NCBI RefSeq assembly: GCF_045679555.1
Contig: NC_092096.1
Coordinates: 31,453,624 to 31,517,623, forward strand
DNA length: 64,000 nucleotides
DNA from: Salvelinus alpinus
Lineage: Eukaryota; Chordata; Actinopteri; Salmoniformes; Salmonidae
Direction of reading: 5' to 3'
Below are positions 45,501 to 57,500 of this stretch, one piece after another; the first letter of the stretch is position 1, and each line of letters begins with the position of its first letter. Made by a program: the position numbers and the translations under genes. The notes beneath the pieces were generated by a model. That model saw only the letters and a list, made by a program, of their open reading frames with translations. It was not told where the DNA came from and ran no database searches.

Positions 45501-48500
45501 ATCTCAGAGATCTTCCTTTCTAGAGCTCTTCTTTCCTGCGGGGAGGGGGACAAACAGATGTTAACCCCGGGTTTAAAGAAGAGGGAGACGAGTATAGAAA
45601 ACACCACACAAGACAACCACAAGGCTCCCACAAACTGCTTCAGTTATGTTACCTCACACCTCGTGGCCAAAACGAAGGCCATACCTGGGCTCCGCAGCTC
45701 AGCTGTTACAGCCTTGAGTGACTCTGGCTCTGATAGCAGTGTTCATTTCATCAACAATATTTTTCCTGACTAAAACTATGATAACGAGACGAGATTCCAT
45801 GGGGGGGGGGGGGGGGGGGATGATAACTATCACCAATTACTTTCATTTTAGTCAACGAAAATGTGACATTAATGGACATTTAAATTTGGCTTGACATGCG
45901 GACCACGGCGCTAAATCCGCAACATTCGGCAGTCAAGTGTCACCTGGCTTCGCATCAGTTCAAAAGATTGACGAGTGACTGAAGTGACCGCCTGGCGCTG
46001 TGTGGGAGAGCTGGGCAGATCAGCTCAAATCAGCTGCAGACCACGGAACATGAAGGATGCAAAGTCTGCCAATGAGAGGACTGCATTAAATATTCTGCAA
46101 GCATACATGTTTAGGACTGGACATGTTTGTAGAATTGACATCTCTCAGTTGCACGGTCTGATTGAGCTGATCTACCCAGCTCTCCTCCCACACAGCTACC
46201 CAGGTCACTTCAAATCACAAGTCAATCTTTTGAACTGATGTGAAGCCAGGTGCCAGGACACTTTACTGTTCTAGTTGAGCTTAGTTACGAGTCATGTTTA
46301 CTCACTTTCATGTTGGCTATTTTTGCTTTGATCACATCAGAACCTCTATTTTCCTCTTTGCGCTATTATTCATCTGTGTTGCAGCGACGCGCAAATGCAA
46401 GTGGTTGATGTTTTCCTATGGGAAAGACCAATGCTATTTGTTGAATATTAGGAGTATGGTAATACTTCTGACATTTCTGGAAAGCTTAAATTATCCCCTT
46501 TTCAAGAAACCGCTTATTTACCCCCCTTTACAGTTATGATGGGGAGAAAATCAGACTCGTAAATTGCTTAACCTGTAGCAAAGGCTTTATAGCCTATATG
46601 GTTAATTATGCCTGGCATTAGTTACAATCTGCCACATTTAATGTTAGAGGTAGCCTACATATTCATTATTTAATAGAAGAAAATGCACCGAATTATGTGG
46701 CTAAAATGTGACTAAGCCTAAAAAAGGTATTTTATGACTAAAACAAAGACTAAATCTAAATTGACACTGTCTGATAGTAAAACGTAGCTGCAGTTATACC
46801 CAATAAAGTGACTGTGGAGATGGTGTGAACGTCAGATAACAGATGCAGGTTGAGGAGCTTCATGAAGAGAGAGAAAGGCGAGAGGAGAGTGGGTGAGGTA
46901 CACACGCATGACTGTGAAGCATGTCAAAGCCAGAACCATGGAGACTTATCTAAAAAAGACCTAACATGTTTAGTGCTGCATGTCCCATCTTCTCCTGATG
47001 TGGTTATCTAAAAATGACAAGTTAATGAAATGACTCATGGGTAATGTCAGCCATACTGGCAGGGCCAATGCAGCTAAAATAAAAGAAGCAGTTGGCTTCG
47101 TTTACAAAGGCACACCCAAGCTGTGAAGGTATGCGGACTTTAGGGAACGCCAGGGGAAGGAGATCAAGGGAAGGTCATCTAAAATCCGGTGACAACGTGG
47201 ACTTTAATATGCAGACTAAAGCAATAGAATAGGGTATGAGTAAATCATTCATGGAAGATGTTTGGAGTTCAGGAGAAACTTTTTTTCTTGGCCACCATGC
47301 GAACTACATGTGCCTGTTGTCGTTAAGGTGATGTTTGTGTCAGTCGTTAAGGTGATGTTTCTATGGGGTCAATTTCACACCATATGTATTGAATTCAAAA
47401 TCAAATAAATCATGAACATGAAAAATAGTTGAGAATGTAAACATGTTTGAGGACGGGTGAAATAATGGATGTTGAAATAAAAAACCAAACAATAAATAAA
47501 TAGAATTGTAAACAAAAAGAAATCAAAAGCAAAACCCCAAAACTTGTAAGCAAATCATTTAAAAGCGAGAGCAAAACTTTGACAAATGATTCAAAAAAAT
47601 ATTTGCAAACGAATGCAAAAATCGTTTTCGGTTAAACTTTCCCGGCAACCAATCGTATTGAATAGATTTTGCCTACGGTCTTGCCTGCATGTACAGCCCC
47701 TTTGGTTACGCTACTCGTATCTTTGCTTTCGATGTGTGTTTCTTTGCTTTCACTGCCAGTCTTTTCGAATGCGAGTCACGCATTACTTTTCCGTGCAAGG
47801 CGGGGTTTAGAGGGAGGCGTAGAGAAGTCTCCATTGGTCCGCTAGTTTTGGAGTGACGGTTCGTCTTAACCCAATCAATGAACATGATACAGGCTTTTTC
47901 CCCTATTACCTACTTAAGTACAGTCTGATGTCCTCGTTTTAGGGTTTTAGCCAACGTACATCAAACTGTCAGTCACGGGTCAATAATGTACGGATATTAG
48001 AAGCATGTCTATCTAATACATTTAATGGCAAACCATCTGTCACACAAAGTTCAGTGCAGGTGTTTGTGCCGAACATTGTGCAACAGGTCATTCGTATGTT
48101 TACCTAAGTACTGAGATAAAATATTTTTTGCTCTCGGGTTTAAAAATTATTTTCTTACAAGTTTTGGGGTTTTTGCTTTTGATGTATTATTTTTGTTTAC
48201 AATTCTACAGTCGTGGCCAAAAGTTTTGAGAATGACACAAATATTAATTTTCACAAAGTCTGCTGCCTCAGTTTGTATGATGGCAATTTGCAAATACTCC
48301 AGAATGTTATAAAGAGTGTTCAGATGAATAACAAAGTCCCTCTTTGCCATGCAAATTAACTGAATCCCCCAAAAACATTTCCACTGCATTTCAGCCCTGC
48401 CAAAAAAGGACCAGCTGACTTCATGTCAGTGATTCTCTCGTTAACACAGGTGTGAGTGTTGACAAGGACAAGGCTGGAGATCACTTTGTCATGCTGATTG

Positions 48501-51500
48501 AGTTTGAACAGACTGGAAGCTTCAAAAGGAGGGTGGTGCTAGGAATCATTTTTCTTCCTCTGTCAAATCATGGTTACCTGTAAGGAAACATGTGCTGTCA
48601 TTATTGCTTTGCACAAAAAGGGCTTCACAGGCAAGGATATTGCTGCCAGTAAGATTGCACCTAAATCAACCATTTATCGGATCATCAAGAACTTCAAGGA
48701 GAGCGGTTCAATTGTTGGTGAAGAAGGCTTCAGGGCGCCCAAGAAAGTCCAGCAAGCGCCAGGACCGTCTCCTAAAGTTGATTCACCTGCGGGATTGGGG
48801 CACCACCAGTACAGAGCTTGCTCAGGAATGGCAGCAGGCAGGTGTGAGTGCATCTGCACGCACAGTGAGGCAAAGACTTTTGGAGGGTGGCCTGGTGTCA
48901 AGAAGGGCAGCAAAGAAGCCACTTCTCTCCAGGAAAAACATCAGGGACAGACTGATATTCTGCAAAAGGTACAGGGATTGGACTGCTGAGGACTGGGGTA
49001 AAGTCATTTTCTCCGATGAATCCCCTTTCCGATTGTTTGGGGCATCCGGAAAAAAGCTTGTCCGGAGAAGACAAGGTGAGCGCTACCATCAGTCCTGTGT
49101 TATGCCAACAGTAAAGCATCCTGAGACCATTCATGTGTGGGGTTACTTCTCAGCCAAGGGAGTGGGCTCACTCACAATTTTGCCTAAGTACCATTCTTTA
49201 TTCATGGCTGTGTTCTAACACATCCTCCGAGAGCAACCTCTCCCAACCATCCAGGAACAGTTTGGTGATGAACAATGCCTTTTCCAGCATGATGGTGCAC
49301 CTTGCCATAAGGCAAAAGTGATAACTAAGTGGCTCGGGGAACAAAACATCGATATTTTGGGTCCATGGCCAGGAAACTCCCCAGACCTTAATCCCATTGA
49401 GAACTTGTGGTCAATCCTCAAGAGGCGGAAAACCCATAAATTCTGACAAACTCCAAGCATTGATTATGCAAGAACGGGCTGACATCAGTCAGGATGTGGC
49501 CCAGAAGTTAATTGACAGCATGCCAGGGCGGATTTCATAGGTCTTGAAAAAGAAGGGTCAACACTGCAAATACTGACTCTTTGCATCAACTTCATGTAAT
49601 TGTCAATAAAAGCCTTTGACACTTATGAAACGCTTGTAATTATACTTCAGTATTTCATAGTAACATCTGACAAAATTATCTAAAGACAGTGAAGCAGCAA
49701 ACTTGAGGAAATTCATGTGTCATTCTGAAAACTTTTGCCCACGACTATATATATATATATATATATTTTGCCTTCAATTGTTTGGTTTTTGATTTCAACA
49801 TCCATTATTTCACCCATCCTCAAATCTGTTTACATTTTCAACTTTATTTTTCATGTTCATGATTTATTTTAATTTGAATTCAATACATATGGCGTGAAAT
49901 TGACCCCATAACATGTGTCAGTTGTGAAGGTGATGAGTGAACACTTTCCAAAAAGAATGGCAAAAAGCACATGCGTAAGATAACACATTCACATTGAAAC
50001 AATCCATCACGTATACTCGCTATCACACACTAGGCAAAAAGAACAACCCTGGAGAAAAAGTGACCACACACTGGCTAAAAATGTACAAAAACACGTGAGA
50101 GAAGGTAGGTAGCTCGTGCTTGGGTGGGGTTGCACACCCCCCAGCCAACTATACGGGCATGGTGAGCCAGCCAGCAGGAGAGGCAGTAGACTGGAGAAAG
50201 TAGTCAGGTTTATAAGACCATACCACCCAGCTGAAATTGGGGCCTGCTTGTAACCTTCAGACATAAACCAGTTGGCATTGATTACCACGCTGTTAACCAC
50301 TACCATTACCAATTCAGTTCAAACCAATAATAATAATAATAATAATTGTATTTGTAAGTGCCTTTCATTCATACATCTCATTTTTGGAAGTTCATTCATT
50401 TGTTGGGTAAAATGATTAAGTTAAAAACATTAAAACACTAAAAAAATCATTACCCTTTTCTCCATCTCAAGCTGCGACCGGTCAGCAAAGCGCTCCTGCC
50501 TCTGTAATACAAGCAACGTCGATAACCCACAGTTAGCGAGGAAGTCCTATTTATTCACAATGAGTGATCCTAATGCTACATGATACATACTAATTTCCCA
50601 ACTGTACAGTGCAGCCTGGCCCCAGTGCCTCACCTGTGTGGCCTTCTCCAGCTGTAGCTTCAAGTCATTCAGCTGCAGGTCTGTGTCACGTAACTGGGAC
50701 TTCAGCTTCTCATTCTCAGCTAGGATCTGCTCATAAAGCTGAGAGAGGAGAAACAACAGTCAGGAAAAAGTAACTTCACAGGGAAGAATTACTATTTCTA
50801 TGGTGTTGTTATTGAGTCTGGTGTGATTTTAACTAAGGTAGAAGGTGAGTGTCTGGGAGCTCCAGTACCTTCTTGTAGTCAGTGCTATCGTCTCGGTCCA
50901 GCCTGCTTGAGAATGACCTGCGACCCTCGCCGTAGCCACCCAGATGGTCATAGCGGTCAGAAGAGGAAGTGCTGCTCTCATTCCTGAAGAGGAGAATAAA
51001 AACATGGACACTTAGCTCTACAGTATCTTATTGACCATGTCTAATATTAACACAGCCATATACCAGGTTGTCAACGGTTTATTTGGTCCAAAGTGGCACA
51101 AACCCTCCCAAGTGAAGGGTAAAAAGACAGGAAGGATGCATTCCCAAATGGCACCCTATTCTCTACATAGGGCTCTGGTCAAAAGTAGTGCACTATGGGT
51201 GCCCTATGGGCCCTGGTCAAAAGTTGTGCACTATATAGGGAATAATGTGCCATTTGGACAGACCTGAAGAATATACTGAATTTGGCACGTACCTGGACAG
51301 TCGGTCGCTCTGTGAAAAGAAAAACAGCAGTGATTTAATGTCTTTACCCGATGTTAATACAAGCAAATTCACATGACCGATTCAAAGCAGTTTTCCTGTT
51401 GTCTAGACGAGCGCAGTGTCTGGAATGTAGATGATCAATTAGAGTGCATTTGAGGGTTTTGTTGTTCTGCTGGGGAATTTTCGGAGCATCACAATGAACA

Positions 51501-54500
51501 CAGGATCTTTAAGGTGCATTCTATTCTCCTAGCACATCTTTTTGTAAATACGGAATTAGATATACTGCTAGGTTATTCATTTCCTTGGCTTCAAAAGGTC
51601 TGCCTCATTGACTTGCAAAGAGTTGACAAAGCTAGATGTTGGACAAATTAGTGTCCAGCCCCTCTCAGCTCTGAGCCTCTCTCCCTTCTCATAGCACCTG
51701 ACCCCTCTGCACTGCAACAGCCCCCCCCACACACACACATTCCTGAATGGCTGCCAAGCCTGCCAGTGCCTTAAAGGCCTGCCTCTGATCCCAGTCTCTC
51801 CTAGCTCCCGCTGCTCCAGCAGAGTGCCTCAGAGCAGGCGGGATGTGGGTCAGAGGGCCAAGCCTACAGCAGTGTTCAAATTGCTGTTGGCTTCCTGAAG
51901 CTGAAGGAGCTCGATCGCCAGGAAAAGCACTTGTGTGTCAGCATATCTTTAAGACCTTAGCTACAGAGATTAAAGTGGTGAAGGGGAAGAAAACTGACAT
52001 GTACAACCAGTTGTACTACAGGTGTCAGAAAAATATACTGCTTAACAAAAACACCAAAGCATGTTTTAACCTACTTCGCTCAGGTTGTGATATATTTTGA
52101 AGATCTTGACAAATTCAAATCTCCCTCAAGTCAGGAAAAAAACATGCTTCACTTCACACTGCAAGTAATTGATAAATGCAGGGACATTCTTCATTAACTC
52201 CAGTTATCCTTGACTTTCACCACCAAAGGCCAGCTATGTTTACCACCTAAAATCAAGTGTGCAGAACTGGAGGGGTGAAACTAGTTACATATCACAATAC
52301 TATATTGATACTTAGACGTGCATTCAGTACAAATCGATACTTGCAGTCAAATTTACACATCTCCAGCTGGCTTTCGGGGGTCACATTTTTTTTCTCCAAT
52401 TGTACAGATGATTTTTTTTATTTTTTTTATTGCAGCGTTTTAAAAATCCTATATCATTGCTTTAAATCAATGCACGGGCGATCACTCTCGCTTGCCATCA
52501 ATTACATTTGCATCCAAAATAGACAATCCTTTTCAAGATTGGAGGGATTATGCATAATAAGGTAGTAATTTATTGCCTCCGTCTCTTGCACAATACGCAC
52601 ACCTGTGCTCCGCTCGCTGGCCTCTAAAAAAGGCTCCTTAGCTCTTGGAGTCCCATGCAGGAAAAGCTAGACTAGAAAACCTTGCTGGACATTTTCTTTG
52701 CATTTCTTATACCAATAGACTATTTGAAGAGAGCAAACAAGAGTTGTGCGTCCGAATGTTAAACGCAACAGCCAATAGAACTCACAGGTAGTTTGAAAGA
52801 GCGAATGCGCTAGACTATAGTAGTCATTTATTCAGACCCATTAACCATTCAATCCTCATGGAGAAGTGAACACCTTCCACATCTCATTCTAGTCTTACAT
52901 TATTCAAGCATGTCATTAGAATGATGGACAAACAACTTATTTAATTTAACTGTTGAAAGCGAGGAAGGAATGGAGCAACACTAGAGAGAGGAAGGAGGTA
53001 GGCTAATAACAGGAAATATCTCGAAAAATGTCCATCAAATTTGCTAGCCTATATTTGTAACTTCGCAGGCCGCATGTGCTGCACCTGCTTTATCATGGTC
53101 TGAACAAGGTGTGTAATTCCAGTCCATATAATGCAGTTCACACTCAAAAGACTACTGCCACTTGTTTCATTTACTTACCCATAGATGTAGCTATGCGCTT
53201 TTATGTTTTTCTGCCGTGCATAATGTGCAGTAGCTTATATATCATATAGCCTATGTATTGGATAACGTCCCCATCATTTGGCCTTCGACGCATTGTCATT
53301 AATGTAGGGCTCATAATATGTATTTAATCAGGCTCAGGTTGCATCAGGCTTGAATTTTCAAACAAAGCTCTAATCAGATCCAGACATAGGCCTATTTATA
53401 TGCTTTATAATGCTTTTGAATAACACTTCCGGTTTTGATGGGAAGTACCGGGTTACACGGGAGAAAAGTGACTTATTTTCAGGATGGAACATTTGTAAAA
53501 TACCAGGAAACTATTCAACCCTAATTGCCAGGTAACGTTAGTTGACTGTACCTGCAACAAAACTCCTGTATTGTTCATCATATAGCTTGTTCTCCATCTT
53601 CTTAAATAGTGAGCCAACATGTTTTCAGCCCTTTTATTTCCATGACTGATCAAAAGTCATTTTCTCATGCGCTCTCGTCTCTCTGTAGCAGACATGTAGT
53701 GATCAATAGTTTGAAACATCAAATCGCAATACACATCTTGTATCGGCCCCTAAGTATCCTAACATTGTATCGTGAGGTCCCTGGCAATTCCAAGCCCAGG
53801 GAGAAACCCAAATCAACTCTGGCAGGAGGGAGCAGCTCTCCCTGAATGCTTTCCTATCCATGCAGAGATAATAAACCATTTCCTATTTGGTGTTCCGTTA
53901 AGGCCCCGCCCCAACGTGCAGCCTTCAACAACAAAGAGATATGCTGGCTTTCTGGCTGGTTGCGCCGTCCACCAGCCCTCCTCCTCCCACTGTGTGCGTC
54001 TGATCTGCAGCCAAGCGCCTGGCCACATCACTGTCCGCTCCGCAGCACTGCATAGGACACACCCCTTCCAAAACAGGAAGACTTAGCCAGGGAGACTCCA
54101 TCTTATTTAACCTTTATTTGACAGGGAAGTCATAACAAGACTAGGGTCTCTTACAGATGAGCTCTGCATAAATACAAACAGATACAATATACAACATAAC
54201 AAAAAGTATTAAAACAGATATATCAAGAGAGGTCACTGATCATTACTCTGAACTGACCAAAGAAGACGAGAAGATCTAATTTCAGAGAGCTCTGGAAGTT
54301 GTTCCACATGAAGGTCGCAAAAAAAAAAAATCCCAACCCAACTGTGGAGACCAAAGGGGCCTCCAGTAGTATCCAAGCCTGAGACTGTGTTTGGTCATTT
54401 GTAACTCTAAATTGAATTAATGATACAATAGAGATAGGAAGTTTCTTAATGAGTCCTTTGTAGATAAACAGAATTCTGCTCTCTCTTTACATCCTGAGGC

Positions 54501-57500
54501 CCGACCCATTTTTTGTTAGTCATACCGACCTTCTCATCGCCCTCCCAAAGGTACAAAAGGAACTCCGTTGGGGGTTCTTTAGCTATGATTACAGGGTGGA
54601 TGTCGTGTCCACTAAAAATAAGTCCTCTTGGATTGCAGAATGCTGGACATTTTTCACGGCATGTGAAAAAAATTTAAATCTTTAAAAAAGTAAATTGTCA
54701 ATATCTAGTCCAAAAAAGTAACTAGCCCAGAATGTTTTAATTCCTTCCATTTACATTTTCCTAATAGTGAAAACTGCCTGTACGTTCAACCTTCGACATG
54801 AACAAGAATTTTCTTTGTGGTGGCTTGTTTTGGAACTTACTGAACTATGGTGGAGAGTGCTTTGCGTTTGAGGTCACCTTAGCGACAGGACAATCACAGG
54901 AAAGGAGGAACCATGAAATCCAAAGTAAGCAGAAGAGGGAGTCTTTACAGTACCAAAGCTGGCCAAAATAGGCCAAATAAAGGAAAAGCAGAGGCACTTG
55001 CTTGGCCGTGACTATAGACAAAAGAGCAAAAAAAGTTGATTGGGGTGGTTGAACTTCCCCCCAAAAATGGCCACTCTAAAAGTGTTTAATCAAAACAGTC
55101 TATCCTTTAGTTTGGGTCTCAGGCTGGAGGTTGGACCACAGACAGTTGCGGTAAAGAGGTCAAAGGAACTCAATCAAAACAATGGAAATGCCATGGAAAC
55201 GAGTGCCCCCTCGTTTCCTCAATGCCCCCTAGCAAAAACAAACAGCCTATAGGCTATTGTTCATTACGGATATTTCACAATATGTTGAGGTATAAATCTG
55301 AGCATAACGCTTGTATGGATGTCAACCCCAATACATGTCAAGTTACATGTTCATGTCATAGTCACCAATCAATGGGGTTCGTGACACACACACTGAAACT
55401 TTAATGTGGACATGCCTTTCAGTTAAAAACGACTGCCTTCCATAACCAATCTCTGTATGCTAGCTATGCTACCATCTCATACAAACTTGAGTTAGCATTT
55501 AGCAGTCACTTCTTCAAAGCGTGAAAAGGGGACAACTTTAAAACATTATGCAGTGAAAACAGCCCAAAATACCCAAATCGGACTTTAGTAACCACCTTTA
55601 ACACGTTTCAAATTAATACAAAAATCATTACGGATTTCACAAATATCCACTTAATTCGATCAGATTTGTTGAATTTGCGCAAATGAGGGCGTCACAGCAT
55701 CCTGCGTTCCAATGACCTCTTTACTGCATCTATTGCGGGTTTATTTCTGCATGGTTGTGTGGACTGAGGTTACCTGAGGTTCACCCTTGATGCTGCCTTC
55801 CTCCGAGTCCGCCGATTGGTCTGGGTCATTGTCATCACTCTGGAATGCAAGGAGGGACAGGAGGTCAGGAACAGCCCCGGGACAGTTATTCTCAGAATAA
55901 ACCCAAAGTCTGGCTGAAAAACCCCAATCAGCTACATCCAGATGTTTCATGAAGTGCACTTCAGTGTTGTACCTCGAGAGTAGTTGTACTGCTAAATCTA
56001 TAAAATTGCTTTTTACCTCAAACTGACATGTATCCTTATTACCTTCACTTCTTGTGGATAGGGGGCAGCATTTTCACGTTTGGATGAAAAGCGTGCCCAG
56101 AGTAAACTGCCTCCTACTCAGTCCCAGATGTTAATATATGCATATTATTATTGGATAGAAAACACTCTGAAGTTTCTAAAACTGTTTGAATCATGTCTGT
56201 GACTATAACAGAACTTATTTGGCAGGCAAAACCCCGAGGACAAACCATTCAGATTTCTTTTAGGTCACTCTTTTCAATGTGTTTTCATTGGGAATCCAGA
56301 TTTCTAAGGGACCTTCCTGCAGTTCCTATCGCTTCCACTGGATGTCAACAGTCTTTAGAAATTAGTTGAGGTTTTTCCTTTGAGAATGAAGAAGTAGCCA
56401 TGTTCAGAATGAGGCTCCAGTGAAGTGTACTGTTTGTTAGAGGCGTGTGACCAGAAAGCATGCTACACATTGTTTTCCTCCGGTATTGAACACAGATCAT
56501 CCAGTCTTCAATTATATCGATTATTTACGTTAAAATACCTAAAGTTGTATTACAAAAGTAGTTTGAAAAGTTTGGACAAAGCTTACAGGTAATATTTGAG
56601 ATATTTTGTAGTCACGTTGTGCAAGTTGGAACCGGTGTTTTTCTGGATCAAACTCGCCAAATAAATGGACATTTTGGATATATAATCGACGGAAGTAATC
56701 GAACAAAATAACCATTTGTGATGTTTATGGGACATATTGGAGTGCCAACAGAAGAAGCTTGTCAAAGGTAAGGCATGAATTATATCTTTATTTCTGCGTT
56801 TTGTGTCGCGCAGTGAGGGTTGAAATATGATAGTCTGTGTTTGTTTGCTTGGTTGCTATCCTCAGATAATAGCATTGTTTGCTTTCGCCGTAAAGCATAT
56901 TTGAAATCTGACTAGTTGGCTGGATTCACAACAAGTGTAGCTTTAATTTGGTATATTGAATGTGTGATTTTATGAAAGTTTAATTTTTATAGTAATTTAT
57001 TTGAATTTGGCGCTCTGCATTTTCACTGGATGTTGGCCAGTTTGGACGCTACCGTCCAACATATCCCAGAGAGGTTAAGGGTGGGTCAAGTGGGCTCTGA
57101 TCATTACACTTGAGGCATATCCACATTAAAAAGTGTCAGTGTGTGTATGTCACAAACCCCATCTTGGGTCCAGAAAGACACCCCGGTGGAGCGTCTCTTC
57201 TCACGGGGCCGCCGGCGATCCCGTATGGAGCGGGGCTGGGACTTATCCTCTCCCTCCTTCTCCTCCTCCTCCTGCTTCTTGTCTGATTCTGTCAATTACA
57301 GAGAGATTGAGTGAGCCACATGCACTGGACCTAGTACATTTGGGGTCAATTCAAATTCTTCAGGTTTACATTGTCAAATCAAAATCTAATTTTGGAAATG
57401 CATTTGACTTTACTGAGGAGCCTAACTGGTGACAAACTATTAGTCACCCAATAAATGAGCATGTCCTTCATCAATAGTGTTCATTATAGTCAGTGTGTGC

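Larger units (their letters stand above)
47362..49910. mobile_element. Large terminal-inverted-repeat element split by a Tc1
   Basis: Left arm 47362 to about 47565 (tatggggtcaatttcacacc, aatcatgaacatgaaaaata, aaaccccaaaacttgtaag) is matched inverted by 49910 down to about 49770 and by 48205 down to about 48135. Between the two right-arm pieces sits a 1.5 kb Tc1 element. The core (about 47577-48130) is non-coding. Both outer flanks carry a similar gtcagtYgtKaaggtgatg, either a long target duplication or a pre-existing repeat. Confidence 0.75.
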
